Both the position numbers and the translations under genes were made by a program. 64,000 nucleotides of DNA from Mytilus edulis (taxonomy: Eukaryota; Mollusca; Bivalvia; Mytilida; Mytilidae): contig NC_092352.1 of assembly GCF_963676685.1 (NCBI RefSeq), positions 27,857,117 to 27,921,116 of the forward strand, written 5' to 3'. This document shows positions 31,985 to 43,262 of this stretch, in pieces (position 1 is the first letter of the stretch; every line of letters begins with the position of its first letter). The notes beneath the pieces are model-generated. The model made no database searches. It was not told the DNA's origin and was given only the letters and a program-made list of their open reading frames with translations.

Positions 31985-32889
31985 GAATATAAAAAAGATG
32001 TGGTATGATTGCCAATGAGACAGCTATCCACAAAAGATCAAAATGACACAGACATTAACAACTATAGGTCACCGTACGGCCTTCAACAATGAGCAAAGCC
32101 CAAACCGCATAGTCCGCTATAAAAGGCCCCGATAAGACAATGTAAAACAATTCAAACGAGAAAACTAACGGCCTTAATTATGTAAAAAAAAATGAACGAA
32201 AAACAAATATGTAACACATAAACAAACGACAACCACTGAATTACAGGCTCCTGACTAGGGACAGGCACATACATAAATAATGTGGTGGGGTTAAACATGT
32301 TAGCGGGATCCCAACCCTCCCCTAACCTGGGGCAGTGGTATAACAGTACAACATAAGAACGAACTTTAAAAATCAGTTGAAAAAGGCTTAACTCATCAGA
32401 TGGACAAAAATACAAGTGGACGTGGCCCGGTACTTATACATCCCTACACAAAAAGACACAATGAACGGATCTGAGAGTACTCGCAGTTTTCTGAAAGCTA
32501 GTTCAAAGCCATTAACAACTAATAAAATAATCATGCAACTAAGACTAAACTATCAGGCCGTACACATCCAACATCGTAAGATGGTGCCAAAGGAACATCA
32601 CCAACTAAAAATGGAAAATTAACAATAGAGAACGAAAAATCGTCTCTTTTGTCGTAAATTTTAGTGTGGAGTTTCCAGTTTAAAACCGAAATATCTAAAT
32701 CCAGGAAAGGACAGTTATTACCGAATAAATTTGATTTATTTAAAGTAAGTTCCTTTGGGTAAATTTCCGCAGTATGTTGAGAAAATTCTTGATTATTTAA
32801 CGAAAATATATCATCAAGATAACGGTATTGTTGAATTTATCCATTAAATGCAATTTCGACGGGTCTTTACTGAGTTTAGTCATGAACTG
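31985..32889 (-). mobile_element. R1 retroelement copy with RT coding end attached
   Basis: The left end (gatgtggtatgattgcca) is the common R1 3' end on the minus strand. This copy extends farthest and reaches RT coding sequence at 32575-32889. It therefore links the abundant noncoding R1 repeat (15.6 and 60.2 kb) to its parent retroelement: R1 is the long 3' UTR. An older copy lacking the upstream RT and any endonuclease. Confidence 0.7.
32575..32889 (-). pseudogene. reverse transcriptase fragment (YLDD class)
   Basis: Minus-strand translation gives FMTKLSKDPSKLHLMDKFNN, then after a small deletion near 32825 that breaks the frame, RYLDDIFSLNN (YLDD at 32821-32810), IYPKELTLNKSN, FLDLDISV, TKIYDKRDDFSFSIVNFPFL and VPLAPSYDV. 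The YLDD and the KIYDKRDDF block are hallmarks of a widespread invertebrate RT family that I associate, from memory, with Penelope-like or related elements; the clade is not certain. It is truncated at both ends. No intact polymerase remains. Confidence 0.75.
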
Positions 32890-33473
32890 TTTTCAATAGT
32901 TTTCAAGATGGCGTCCTCCCGAGAATTGAGAGTCGATTTGAAAAATCTAATAACTACTTTATCAAGACGAATAAACCTTAAATATTTTGGGAATATGCTT
33001 ATTTATTTAGGATGAACATAATATCAAATTATATTTTTTTTTCGAATTTTCTCTTTAAGGTAACTTTATAAAGCGATTATCACAGCATCATCATTGCCGA
33101 ACACATAATTCATTTGAAAAGGTCTTTTCGAATCGACTGGACGTACCCGGAAATATTTGCCACTGGTCTTTATTAAAACAACGATTCACTCATACATGCA
33201 TTACTAAAAAGTGTGAGGTAAGTTGTATTGATTGTTTAGTATCTCAGATCCGTTAAAATACACTTAGAAATGAAAAAAAAAACCATAATCATATCCCTTT
33301 GCTAAATACTCCTTGGAGAAGAAATACCATTTGAAAGAAATAGAAAAGATAAAAATATAGTGATCCTTAACATCATTCTTCGTCTGCAAGCTGCTGCAGC
33401 CTACGTTTTTTAATGCGTAATCAAAACATCTTTAGTATCGTTAAACTACTCCAAATCGTCAAAAGGCTTTCAT
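32890..33473. other. unclassified AT-rich DNA
   Basis: No gene. gttttcaatagttttcaagatggcgtc at about 32888 echoes 31955-31975 (aatagttttcaagatggtgtc), so the R1 copy is flanked by a short duplicated host sequence (see findings). Confidence 0.35.
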
Positions 33474-33739
33474 AAAGGAGCAACCACTAAACTTAAAAAA
33501 GATTTTTTTTTCGCGCCAACGTTTTTATTCAGTTTTTTTCGATGCCGGCATTAAATATCTTTTTTTTTTTTCAATATTTAACACTGTACTGTATGGGAAA
33601 ACTCTGGATCCAGATTTTTTTTTTATCATCTCTATGACCAGAATATTAATATTTTTTTTTATCAAATTGAGGACCAGAATATTTTTCAAGAAAAAATCCA
33701 CCCCCCCCTTTTTTTGAAGTTAAATGGTCGTTCCCTTAC
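33474..33739. mobile_element. T-rich MITE-like element with diverged TIRs
   Basis: The ends aaaggagcaaccactaaac (left) and gttaaatggtcgttccctt (right) are imperfect inverted repeats. The interior is poly-T tracts alternating with gaccagaatat (two copies) and a C8 run. Noncoding. Such poly-T elements are common in bivalves by memory. Confidence 0.55.
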
Positions 33740-34471
33740 TGCAGGAAATTTTTTCCGAAAAAATTGCATTTGGTTCTACGTTATGAACATTTAAATGACA
33801 TATAGTTTACAAGTGTGAACAAATCTTATGTACAGGTAATTAAACAAGGTTTTTAGAATGAGAACAAATTTAATGTGAAACCAGTGTACATTCCATTAAA
33901 CTTTACTGTACATGGTGTTTGGTGTGAACACGGCCTTAAGCGAACCGATCTAGTTTAAATCGATTTAAATGTCCAAGTATGAACGGGGGCTATTAAATTA
34001 ACAAACAACTGTATTCAAATAAATTACACAGATATGATTTTTAAACCAAATGTACGGATATGATATAGGTATAAATGTACCAAAAGGTTAATAACATGTG
34101 AATTGTAACATTGCACATTACATTGTTCAGTGTAACATTTTATTTAAATAATTTTCCGAAAATTTATATCAATAATGATGAAATAATATATCAAAGAAGC
34201 GGAGGTTTATGGCAAATAAAATTTAGGATAAAGAAAACTGATATAACTTATGGAATTCTTTTCTTTCAGAATGATCAGTCATTCTTTTGAAGAATAAATA
34301 CGGACGATATCAAGTGTCAATGCAATTTGCTTTGAGGTATACAAAATTGACCTGTCAAAGGTATTGTTTTCCATTATGAAAACGCAAACTTTAATTCACT
34401 TAAACAGTTATCAAATATGATTGTTATCGTGTGCCAATGCCAATTGGGTTTTCAATTTTAAATTTGCCATC
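33740..34471. other. unclassified DNA
   Basis: No gene. The ggtgtgaacacggcc block at 33920 is shared with about 21455. Confidence 0.3.
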
Positions 34472-34822
34472 TTAAACACGGCTACCAATCCAACTAAGTC
34501 ATGATACACAAATGATATGAAAACAAGTGCGTTAGTCCGACTTCCGAGTATGGAGTAGAAGAAATAAACAATCAAGAATTGTTATACATTCACAAGGTTA
34601 GTCATCTATTTATATCATAAGCTTTATGTTTTTCAAAAAACCGAGAATGACAATCGACCCTTTATTTTGTTTTCCCTCATGTGTTATCACATCTTTGTTG
34701 TACATTACGTAGTATTTTACCACAGTTTTTCTCCCGGTGAATGACGATACAATCTGCACGAAATTCTTACCGACATCTTATGTTATTTGTTAATAAGACA
34801 CGTTATGCAAGAGTACTGGTAC
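34472..34822. repeat. left long terminal inverted repeat, about 350 bp
   Basis: Reverse-complement match to 36929-37280 with roughly 10-15% mismatches by eye; for example tttgttaataagacacgtta here against taacgtgtcttattaacaaa there. Confidence 0.85.
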
Positions 34823-34877
34823 ATGTAATAAGCATTGTGTTATATAAATCAATCATACGTTGCGAGATGTGTATATT

Positions 34878-34980
34878 TATAGATTATCGTTGGTTATCTC
34901 AACGAGATTGATTTTCTCGCTTGAGCCGGTCACGGCGAAAGCGAGAAAATCAATCGAGTTGAGATGACCAATGATAATCT
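34878..34980. repeat. 100-bp near-perfect hairpin (nested palindrome)
   Basis: agattatcgttggttatctc is mirrored by gagatgaccaatgataatct, and gattgattttctcgctt by aaagcgagaaaatcaatc, with the centre near gccggtcacggc. It could be a separate small palindromic MITE inserted in the larger element. Confidence 0.8.
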
Positions 34981-35321
34981 GTTTATCGCTATTATTGTTA
35001 GCAATGCGACGTGGCTCCTTAGTTTCTAGTAATAATGTTCCATCTATAGCGAGTAGCATGATGAAAATTAGCACAAAAAAAGATCAAAGGTATAATGCAC
35101 AAAATAGCGATAAATGTCTTTATTATCATGTTATCGATATAAAACTAGGAGGATATGATTTGAATTTATCATATATGATTAAAAGGTACCAAGTATGAGT
35201 TTGCTCTTAGTATAATGTAGTTACACATCTCGATAATCCAGCGTTCTATTAAAAAAACATCTTTATATTTGTAATGCTTGCGGAATAAGCTCTCCTTTAA
35301 ATTTATTCGCTTGTCTTTGCA

Positions 35322-36423
35322 GGTTCCAAATTCGAAGAGTTAAAGGGAAAAGAAAAAAAGGGGTCTCTTTATCCAGAATCAAATCCAAAACTTACAGCAG
35401 GAAGAGATTATGTAACGACGCAACAACATTCAAATCCCCACCTAGAAAGAAAAGACTGGGAAAAATGACTTTACTGAACAGCAGCCGTACAATAGATTTA
35501 AGACGTGAATGGCCGGGGCTAGGAACAATTTTGGAAAGTCAAGAAAATGTAACGTCCTACAGTTGTAACTTACTAACACAACAACACACATCATCCCAAC
35601 CAGACATGGAAATGTTATGTGACATTGAGTCCTTTGTCCAAGAGCAGGACGGAGTCAGGGATGAGGTAGGGACAGGAGAAAACACTGATATCAAATTTAA
35701 AAAATTGACTTACGCAACACAGATTTTACCAGCGGTTCTGGATAACCTATCTGAGATAGATCGCGATAATTCTTTTATTAACTTTATGAAACTGATCCAC
35801 GAGAACAAATTTTAAAGGATAACAATACATTCACGCTTTGGTGTGAACTTGTCCAATGGTATGGTATAAATGAATGCGTGACAAATGAGGTATTCAAAGG
35901 ACACTTTACAATTTTTTTTGGGTTGGACGTACGCTATTTGGTCGACGTTTTATTAGATTCATGTCTGGTCTAAGAAATGAAACAGCATACCTACAAGGCG
36001 AGAGTCAACTACTAGATCCAATGCATTCAAAAAAATAAGTTCCTTGTCCAAGTGAGAACAGTTTATGAGATATTAATCCTTTAGGAAATAATTTTAAAAC
36101 CGAAATGCCGCCAGGAATGCTAACATTAATGATAAAGATGAAATCCGACACGGACCAAAACAACAAGTCTAACGTTTTGGTGTTCGATGGCAAAAAGGTG
36201 AGAACACGTGGAGATGTTGACTTGATAGGTTTTGAAAAGCGGGAAACATTAAAAGACAGACAGAGGGACAGAGACTATGGACTTAGTAAAGTTGATGGTG
36301 CTATAGACCTTATTTTTATAATCATAGTTAGATTGTTAGAAGCTGTTAAACTTAGATTACTTCATTTAATGAATTTAGGACGAGAATATTTATATATGAT
36401 ATGCAGGTTGCTAACTTGCTTAT
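35322..36423 (+). pseudogene. decayed gene inside the long-TIR element
   Basis: After an acceptor-like tgtctttgcag (to 35321), open coding blocks follow one another in shifting frames. Block 1 (GSKFEELKGKEKK... to KDWEK, about 35322-35465); block 2 from ATG 35465 (LNSSRTIDLRREWPGL ... to 35815); block 3 (NNTFTLWCELVQWYG, about 35820-35915); block 4 (WVGRTLFGRRFIRFMSGL, about 35921-36040); block 5 (MPPGMLTLMIKMK, SNVLVFDGKKVRTRGDVDLI, 36105-36423). At least three frameshifts break it. The blocks read like one protein. It resembles, from memory only, a multicopy uncharacterised family of bivalves and cnidarians. The function is unknown, perhaps transposition-related. Confidence 0.6.
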
Positions 36424-36928
36424 AACGATAAATAGTAAATAGATGCGTACAATAATTATTTGCATTTCCAAGCAAATAGTTTTGATCTGCGTGTTTCATT
36501 AAATGGATTGTTTTGCTAGCTCAGTTTTCGACTACTAGTTTCCTTTTATTGTTGAAGGCTTCCAGTAGACACTCCGGTCTTCGGTAAGAAAACTGGCAAT
36601 CCCAGTCGACTAAGATAGGAGTTGAGCGAATCCGCCTCAACAGGGTTGAATTGAAATCTTCATGCTTACTGGCTAATTATTACTGTTAGATATATATCCC
36701 TTAAAGGAAGGACGGTTCCTGAAGATGAAATTATTCACATTGTGTAAAAGAACATCATCATGTTTGCTACTGAAATATCTCTCACTTGATAATACTCGTT
36801 ATTTTAAAGTCATATATGGTCTTTCGTATCCATTTTTTTTTATTTTGTTGTGATAATTTGATAATTACTACAATTATAAAGTATTTTTCGTTCTAGAAAT
36901 AATCTATGTATCACACCGATCAATAAAT
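36424..36928. other. internal noncoding part of the long-TIR element
   Basis: Between the last coding remnant and the right TIR. No coding frame or recognised motif. Confidence 0.4.
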
Positions 36929-37280
36929 ATACCAGTACTCATGCATAACGTGTCTTATTAACAAATAACATAAGATATCGGTAAGAATTTTGTGCAGATT
37001 GTATCGTTATTCACCGGGAGGAAAGCTGTATAAAAATACTACTCAATGTACAACAAAGTTGTGATAACCCATGAAGGAAAACAAAATAAAGGGTCGAATG
37101 ACATTCTCGTTTTTTTGGAAAATATAAAGCTTATGATATAAGTTGGTGACTAACCTTATAAATGTTTAGCAATTCTATATTGTTTATTTCTTCTACTGCA
37201 TACTCGAAAGTCGGACTAACACACTTGTTTTCATATTATTTGTGTATGACTAAGTTGGATTGGTGGCCGTGTTAAATGGG
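36929..37280. repeat. right long terminal inverted repeat, about 350 bp
   Basis: Reverse complement of 34472-34822, running from accagtactcatgcataacg to ccgtgttaaatggg. Confidence 0.85.
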
Positions 37281-37396
37281 TTTAAGACAGAAACAATCCT
37301 TTCCACCGTACCAATAATCGGCGTTGACGCACATTTTAACTTTTGAAAAAAAAAATGTGAAGTTTTATTAATTTATCGCTACAATAAGGGGACATT

Positions 37397-37841
37397 AGAA
37401 TGAAATTCAAAACAGTGTGGCTGTGGCCATTGATTGACACATTAAATTCATCCATTGACAGGGACAATTTACGTGAACGTTTGTCTGTAACGAACACTGT
37501 TCACGACGTACCCACGATAGACATTTAAACTGTGGGATCACCAAAGGTTTCTTAACGCCTTTAATTATAAAATAATTCGAAAAATTAATCAGGAATAACC
37601 TTTATGTTTTGATTTATATAATTGATATAAATCAAAACATCGTGTTATTTCTGATTAATTTTTCGAATTACTTTATTAAGGTGTTGAGAACCTTTGGTGA
37701 CCCCATAGTTTAAGTGTCTTTAAAAAGTACATAGTGAGAAGTGGTCGTTACATACAAACGTTCACCTAAATTGTCCCAGTCAATAAATGAATTTAATGTG
37801 TCAATCAATGGCCACAGCCACACTGTTTTGAATTTCATTCT
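37397..37841. mobile_element. 445-bp foldback (palindromic) element
   Basis: The arms (agaatgaaattcaaaacagt at the left, its complement ending 37841) pair over about 220 bp around a centre at about 37619 (atgttttgatttatat / atataaatcaaaacat). It has almost no loop and no coding capacity. It is just 116 bp from the right TIR of the neighbouring element. Confidence 0.85.
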
Positions 37842-38339
37842 ATTTAAGATTGATTTAATAATGCAAACTTTTAACATCAGTCTATAGACATACCACGTTT
37901 AACACAACCGTTTGTTTGATCTTGAATATCTTATTTGATTCACACTTTGGAAATCATACTTTTGTTTATTGAATTTTATTTTTTTAATGTTACATGAATT
38001 TCAATTTCATCCTCTTTTCGTGCCTTTACATCTCTATTTTTACCTTTAACTCTATGAAATGACTATTATTCGTACTTTCTATAGAAATAAAAACCACGTA
38101 CTTTATAACGGGGTGGGGTCTGATAAAAATTAAAAAAAAATGTATTGCTAGACAAAAAAGCAATTATTTCACTACAGGTATTTATTCTTCTGATGATATG
38201 TGTCTATTGGACAACAATTTCATACATTTTTAACGTTTCTTTGGTGAGATTACATTTCTATTATATCATTATCCTACAACATTCTTACGTAACGTGTTTA
38301 TGCACCACACGTATTACTTCCTCATTAAGAATTTGTGAA

Positions 38340-41300
38340 CGGACACGGTAAACTCGATCAGTGTTCATGACCTCCTTTATCACACAAGGAAACGGGAATT
38401 TATATTAGAATTTATGTTATATAACTTATCTTCTCTGATAATGTACCACTGTCTGTTCAAAATTAAAAAGATTCATAAGTCTACCCTCAAGTTTATATAT
38501 TCTTGTCAAACGTCCAAGTTAATTTTCCAAAAATTGTACAAGAAATTTCCAGTACTCGAATTTCAACCTGCATTAAATTAATGTTATAACGAAAGTACCT
38601 ACACAAATAATATAATTGTGACTTTCTAAAAGTAATTAAATTATCAACTGTTATGTTATCAAATTGTTGAAATTCAAAATTTAATTATATCATTTGCTCA
38701 ACATTCATATCAACAGGATATGACTTTTTATAAAGTCACTTCCAACAACCAGGAATACATTTATGAATTACAATTAAATACAAATCATATCCATTGTTGA
38801 TCACTGTAGTATATTACTGGTTCGCTGCAGTAAAGAAAAATGACGAGAAGTAAATATAAAACTAAACTCTTTTTACACACATGTTTTTTTTTATTATTCT
38901 ATCGAACTGTTCTATTTTTAATTTCTTTTTAACAAAATGACTTTGATAAGGTGTTTATGCTGTGTTGACTAAATGATTTTAATTGTTCTATCAATAGTCG
39001 ACTGACAATATTTATCATGACAAATATCAATAGTTTTGACATTTCATTGCAGACAGGTATTTTGGGAGTTCAATTTGATGTTAAAAACATGTTGACATTT
39101 CCCTTAAAATGGCCTCTTTAAGCAGAATTTTTACACACACATATATATATAAGCTTCACGTTTCCACTACTAAGATATTCTCGACACATATACATCTATA
39201 TTAAATATAATTTATTGCAGAATATATTTTTTTATTATATGATGTACTACAAGATGTAAATGAGGCTATTTTTGCAAATATTTGTTTCTGTTTTTCACTA
39301 AATTGAAGAAGTTTGTAGCAATTATGTCAAAATGCAATTCAAAATTCAAAATACAAACACTGATTTCTGACAGAATAATAGAAGTGTTACAGTACATTTG
39401 ATTCTCGAATAAAGGGGCCAAAAAGTGGCCTTTTATTTCCTTCTTTGATCATGTTGATATACAGGTATACGATCTTAATATTGATTGGTATTGCTGATGT
39501 CTAATAGATACCAAAACAAGTAAACAACTTCTTTACTTACAAGCTATAGAAATATGTTATTCTCAGCTGTCGATCAGGATGTGCTTACCCTTCCGAAGCA
39601 CCTGAGATCGTCCCTAGTTTTGGTTGGGTTTGGGTTGTTAAGTTTTAGTTTCTATATTGTCTTCAAGTGATGTACTATTGTTTACCTGTTGATAATAATT
39701 ATCCATAACGTTTTCAGTATCTTTTTTTCAAATTCTTAGATGAGTATATGATGTTATTCCAGAAACGTTTTCATTTTTTTTTAAGTTGGATTTACCGAAT
39801 TATAACATTGTTTTGAAAATTCCAATGGATAATCTTTCCGAAAATGTATTTAATTATTGTCACTTTTCTACTTTCAGTTTGTCGATATAGGTAATATAAG
39901 TCACTGCATAAAGATTTGGTTACATTTTGACAATGTATTTTCGATATCGATATTTGAGAATAGAAATAAAATATATATCAAGTAGAAACCTTCTGAATCG
40001 ATTTCCAATGAATTTGGCATATTTCGTCAAGCGTTACGGATAACTCGACATATACATTTTATAGCATAACATTTTTTTCGTGTCAATATTTTTTTTTTAT
40101 ATAAACTTGTGTTTCCCTTTATTCCATCTGCTTATATTCCACTAAGTTGTTTCCAACTATGTGTTCAGACAGTGATGACGTTAAAGAACGATTGAGTAGC
40201 AGCTGCAATCTGTTGAATGCCGAATGCATTGGAAAATGTATATCCCATTTGCAGGGGAAGTTGGTATATTGTATAGAAGATAGGGGAATTTGATAATTTA
40301 AACATTAAAATTGTCTCGTTTGTAAAGTTAGCGTAGCTAATGATTACAGAAATTTAAATGAACAGTTGTCATAGAGGAGTTTGAGTCTAGATTCATATTT
40401 CTCTTAATAACGGAAACGAGCTTTACAATTACCTTTTTATTATTTACATTGTTAAAACATCTTTGACGATTTTTTTTTATGAAAACCCTATTTAAATCAA
40501 CAATATTATTTTCTAGGGAGAGGGATGTTTCTTTAGATATAGTCAACAGAAATTTAATATTAATATTATCATATGTTACTAGGGGTTAGCTATCTTGACT
40601 ATGGGGATCTTGTATTAAGAAAGTCCAATTTGCAACAATATGATTTGATGCATGGGATACATAAATATTTTATTTATTTATTGATGAATAACCGGAGTGC
40701 GTTGATTTACCAGACAAAATCTAAAACACGAAAAACGATGATGTATAGATCGAAAAGGCATCAGTATACCATTAATTTGATAAAGAATGACGGTTGATAT
40801 TGATGCAAGAAAACCCACTCAATAGAAAAATGGAATGTCCCCATTGCACTGAAATTTCTAAAACCGATTAATCAATTACTATCACATATATTTGTCTTTC
40901 CATTTTTCTATAAAAGGTAGTAAAATCATGAAATGATAGTGGAAAAGTATTACCATGTCGCCTATATGATTGATTCATTGCTTGCTTTTATACGTCTAGT
41001 TGCATTTTTCACTACATGTAGTTTTTTCTGATAATGGATAAAATGGTATATGTTTATGTTAAACACAATACCATAATTTTACAATCTTTCCTTAGTGATG
41101 CTTAATAGACTCGCATTTTATTTCTTGTATGTACATGGGATTTATTTATTATAAAACATTGATATAAAGCGATTTAAGAATTCAGTATGAAATCAATTCA
41201 AATAATTCTAGATCTACTTTCGTTTTTCGAATTTCTAAAATAACTGGTGTCCTACATTATTTAACATTATTTAAATGTATAATTGATTCGTTATGGCAAA

Positions 41301-43262
41301 CAGATAATGTGCTTACTTTTGAGTAAAATGGTAGGAAAAGAGAAATAAAACAGACAAAAGGAGGCCAAAATTATAATAGATAGTCTACAATTGTTATTTT
41401 TTTATGCTTTGCACGGGTAGTACTGATCTATTTAGTTATATATTGTCAATGACATGCGAGTAAGTTAACTTATTTGAATTGTAAGAAATAAGTTTCTTGG
41501 TATTGTCATTGAATGGAGAGTCCAATATTTAAGCTACCACTTTTCGGCTTTACGATTTTCAGAAAGGAAACAATAAGGTCACTTGATATAGACAAATACT
41601 GTAGTGAATTTAGTTTACACTGTATTTTTTATGCGCTTTGTTTTCGGCCCCGAAAACCAGCGAAACATCTAAATTTATTTATTTTTCACAATGTTCTTTG
41701 ATGTAATTGTGTTGGTTGTTTTAGATAAACACATTTAGTTAGACATTTTTTTAAACTACCCAATTTAAGCCTATGCTTTAATCAAAATGTCACAAACATG
41801 AGTCACCCTATAGCACATATGGAAATAGGATGTTAAATTAGAATTTTCATTATATAACTTACCTTTTCTGACAAGGTTCTGCTCTTTTTCAAAACTGAAT
41901 ATATCTTAAAATATTAAGAGATAAGTTGCATTATCGTAGCTTATAAGGAAGTACATACACATTTTTTATATGTTCTTTTTACAATCGACTAACAAAATAT
42001 ATCGAGACTTACATTCTTAACCATGGGTCAAATGTAATGACTAAAGTTTTCCCGTTTGTATGCAGAGATTTGTATGCATTATCTGTTTCACAAATGTAGA
42101 TCTATGATCTTTACATACATATTTGACTAGATTTTGTAGACGTTTCTTCGATATCCCTTAATCAAGAAAAATAATATGTTAATTAGTTAAACCATTTAAA
42201 TAATACAAATGATTTTGGCATCGGTTTTAGTTTGTTAAATAAGATTCAAATTTATAATTTCATACTTGTATAACTAAATACAGAAAGCAGCAGAGAAGGT
42301 ATAGAAAGAGCCATTACTTGGTCCTTGAAATTGCAAAAAATAGTAAATTTATTCAACATGTTCAGGCAATAACAATTTAGACAAAATGGCAATTGTGAAG
42401 TTACTTTACGGCCATTCACATGTTGAAATACATGATTTTGCCGAAAGGTCCTTTTTCAGCAAATATTTTGATCAAATGCAAAAAAGCCATTATTAAAACC
42501 AGAGAGATATTCTTCACACATTAATTTCTCAGTAACATACATTTTTAAAACAGATTTGTTTTGGTAAAACTGTTGCTCATATTAAAATATTTATCAAAAG
42601 ATCTAAAATGAGGTTATTTTTGTCCTTTTCCCCTGATGTTCACTTATTGGTAGAAATTTGGAACTAATATGCCGAAATGATAGACAAATTTGTAGATACG
42701 AATTAAAGGTACCAAAATGTGGCGTTTTCTTACCTGTTTGATATGATCTGTTTATTGCTTGATGTTTTCGTATTCCAAAGGATACCAAGATGAGTGAACA
42801 AGAGCTTTAATTGCAAAATATTGAAGTATGATATTCTTCAAATCCTCATATATTACGTAATGTCTATATACATGCAAAATAATTTTCATATAGGTAATTC
42901 TTTTTTAGTTTGATCCACTAAAATATAAATAACATTGATTTTAGAAAATCACACGGATAATCTTTCCGAATATATACTTTATCATTGTGACAATTCTACT
43001 TTCGGTTTGCTAGTATAGGTAATATAAGTCATAGAGTAAAGATTTTCTTGCATAACTATAATGTTATTTCGGTATTGATATTTGAAAACAAAAAGTAAAG
43101 TACGAATCATTTAAATCGATTTTCAATCATACCGCATCGAACATAAACTCGACATTGAAATATTTTTCGTATCAATGTTTTTTTTCATTTTTTTTTTTTC
43201 ATAGATATATGTTTATTCTAAAATCATCCTGCTTAACATGCCCCCAGTTCCTTTCATTGCAA
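38340..43262. repeat. segment D, rearranged copies D3a and D3b
   Basis: Two successive diverged units. D3a: 38376-38830 (splice-donor tract, cttgtcaaacgtccaagtta, gttcgctgcagt) and 39400-40150. D3b: 41160-41350 (tgtcctacatt tract), 41830-42110 (splice-donor tract, tatctgttt) and 42590-43262. Blocks 39790-40150 and 42900-43260 are mutually similar (ggataatctttccgaa, ataggtaatataagtca, ttttttcgt). In D3a the donor GT is mutated (ATAAGT at 38429-38424), in D3b it is intact (41872-41867). No intact gene is seen between the units; 40573-40797 and similar frames are unsupported. Confidence 0.6.
39565..39680 (+). repeat. R4 fragment within D3a
   Basis: gtgcttacccttccgaagcacctgagat plus ccctagttttggttgggttt match the R4 block at 13960-14010. 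Confidence 0.65.

Larger units (their letters stand above)
34472..37280 (+). mobile_element. 2.8-kb element with long TIRs and decayed internal gene
   Basis: Two about 350-bp inverted repeats enclose about 2.1 kb that includes a 100-bp hairpin (34878-34980) and remnants of a plus-strand protein gene (35322-36423). The architecture is that of a DNA transposon or a foldback element. No transposase catalytic motif (DDE or DDD) is recognisable in the remnants. Target-site duplication could not be defined because the TIR outer ends are diverged. Confidence 0.75.

Noticed and set aside
32416..32622. 68-codon plus-strand frame
   Set aside because: Lies on the antisense of the R1/RT element; the minus strand carries the recognisable RT residues.
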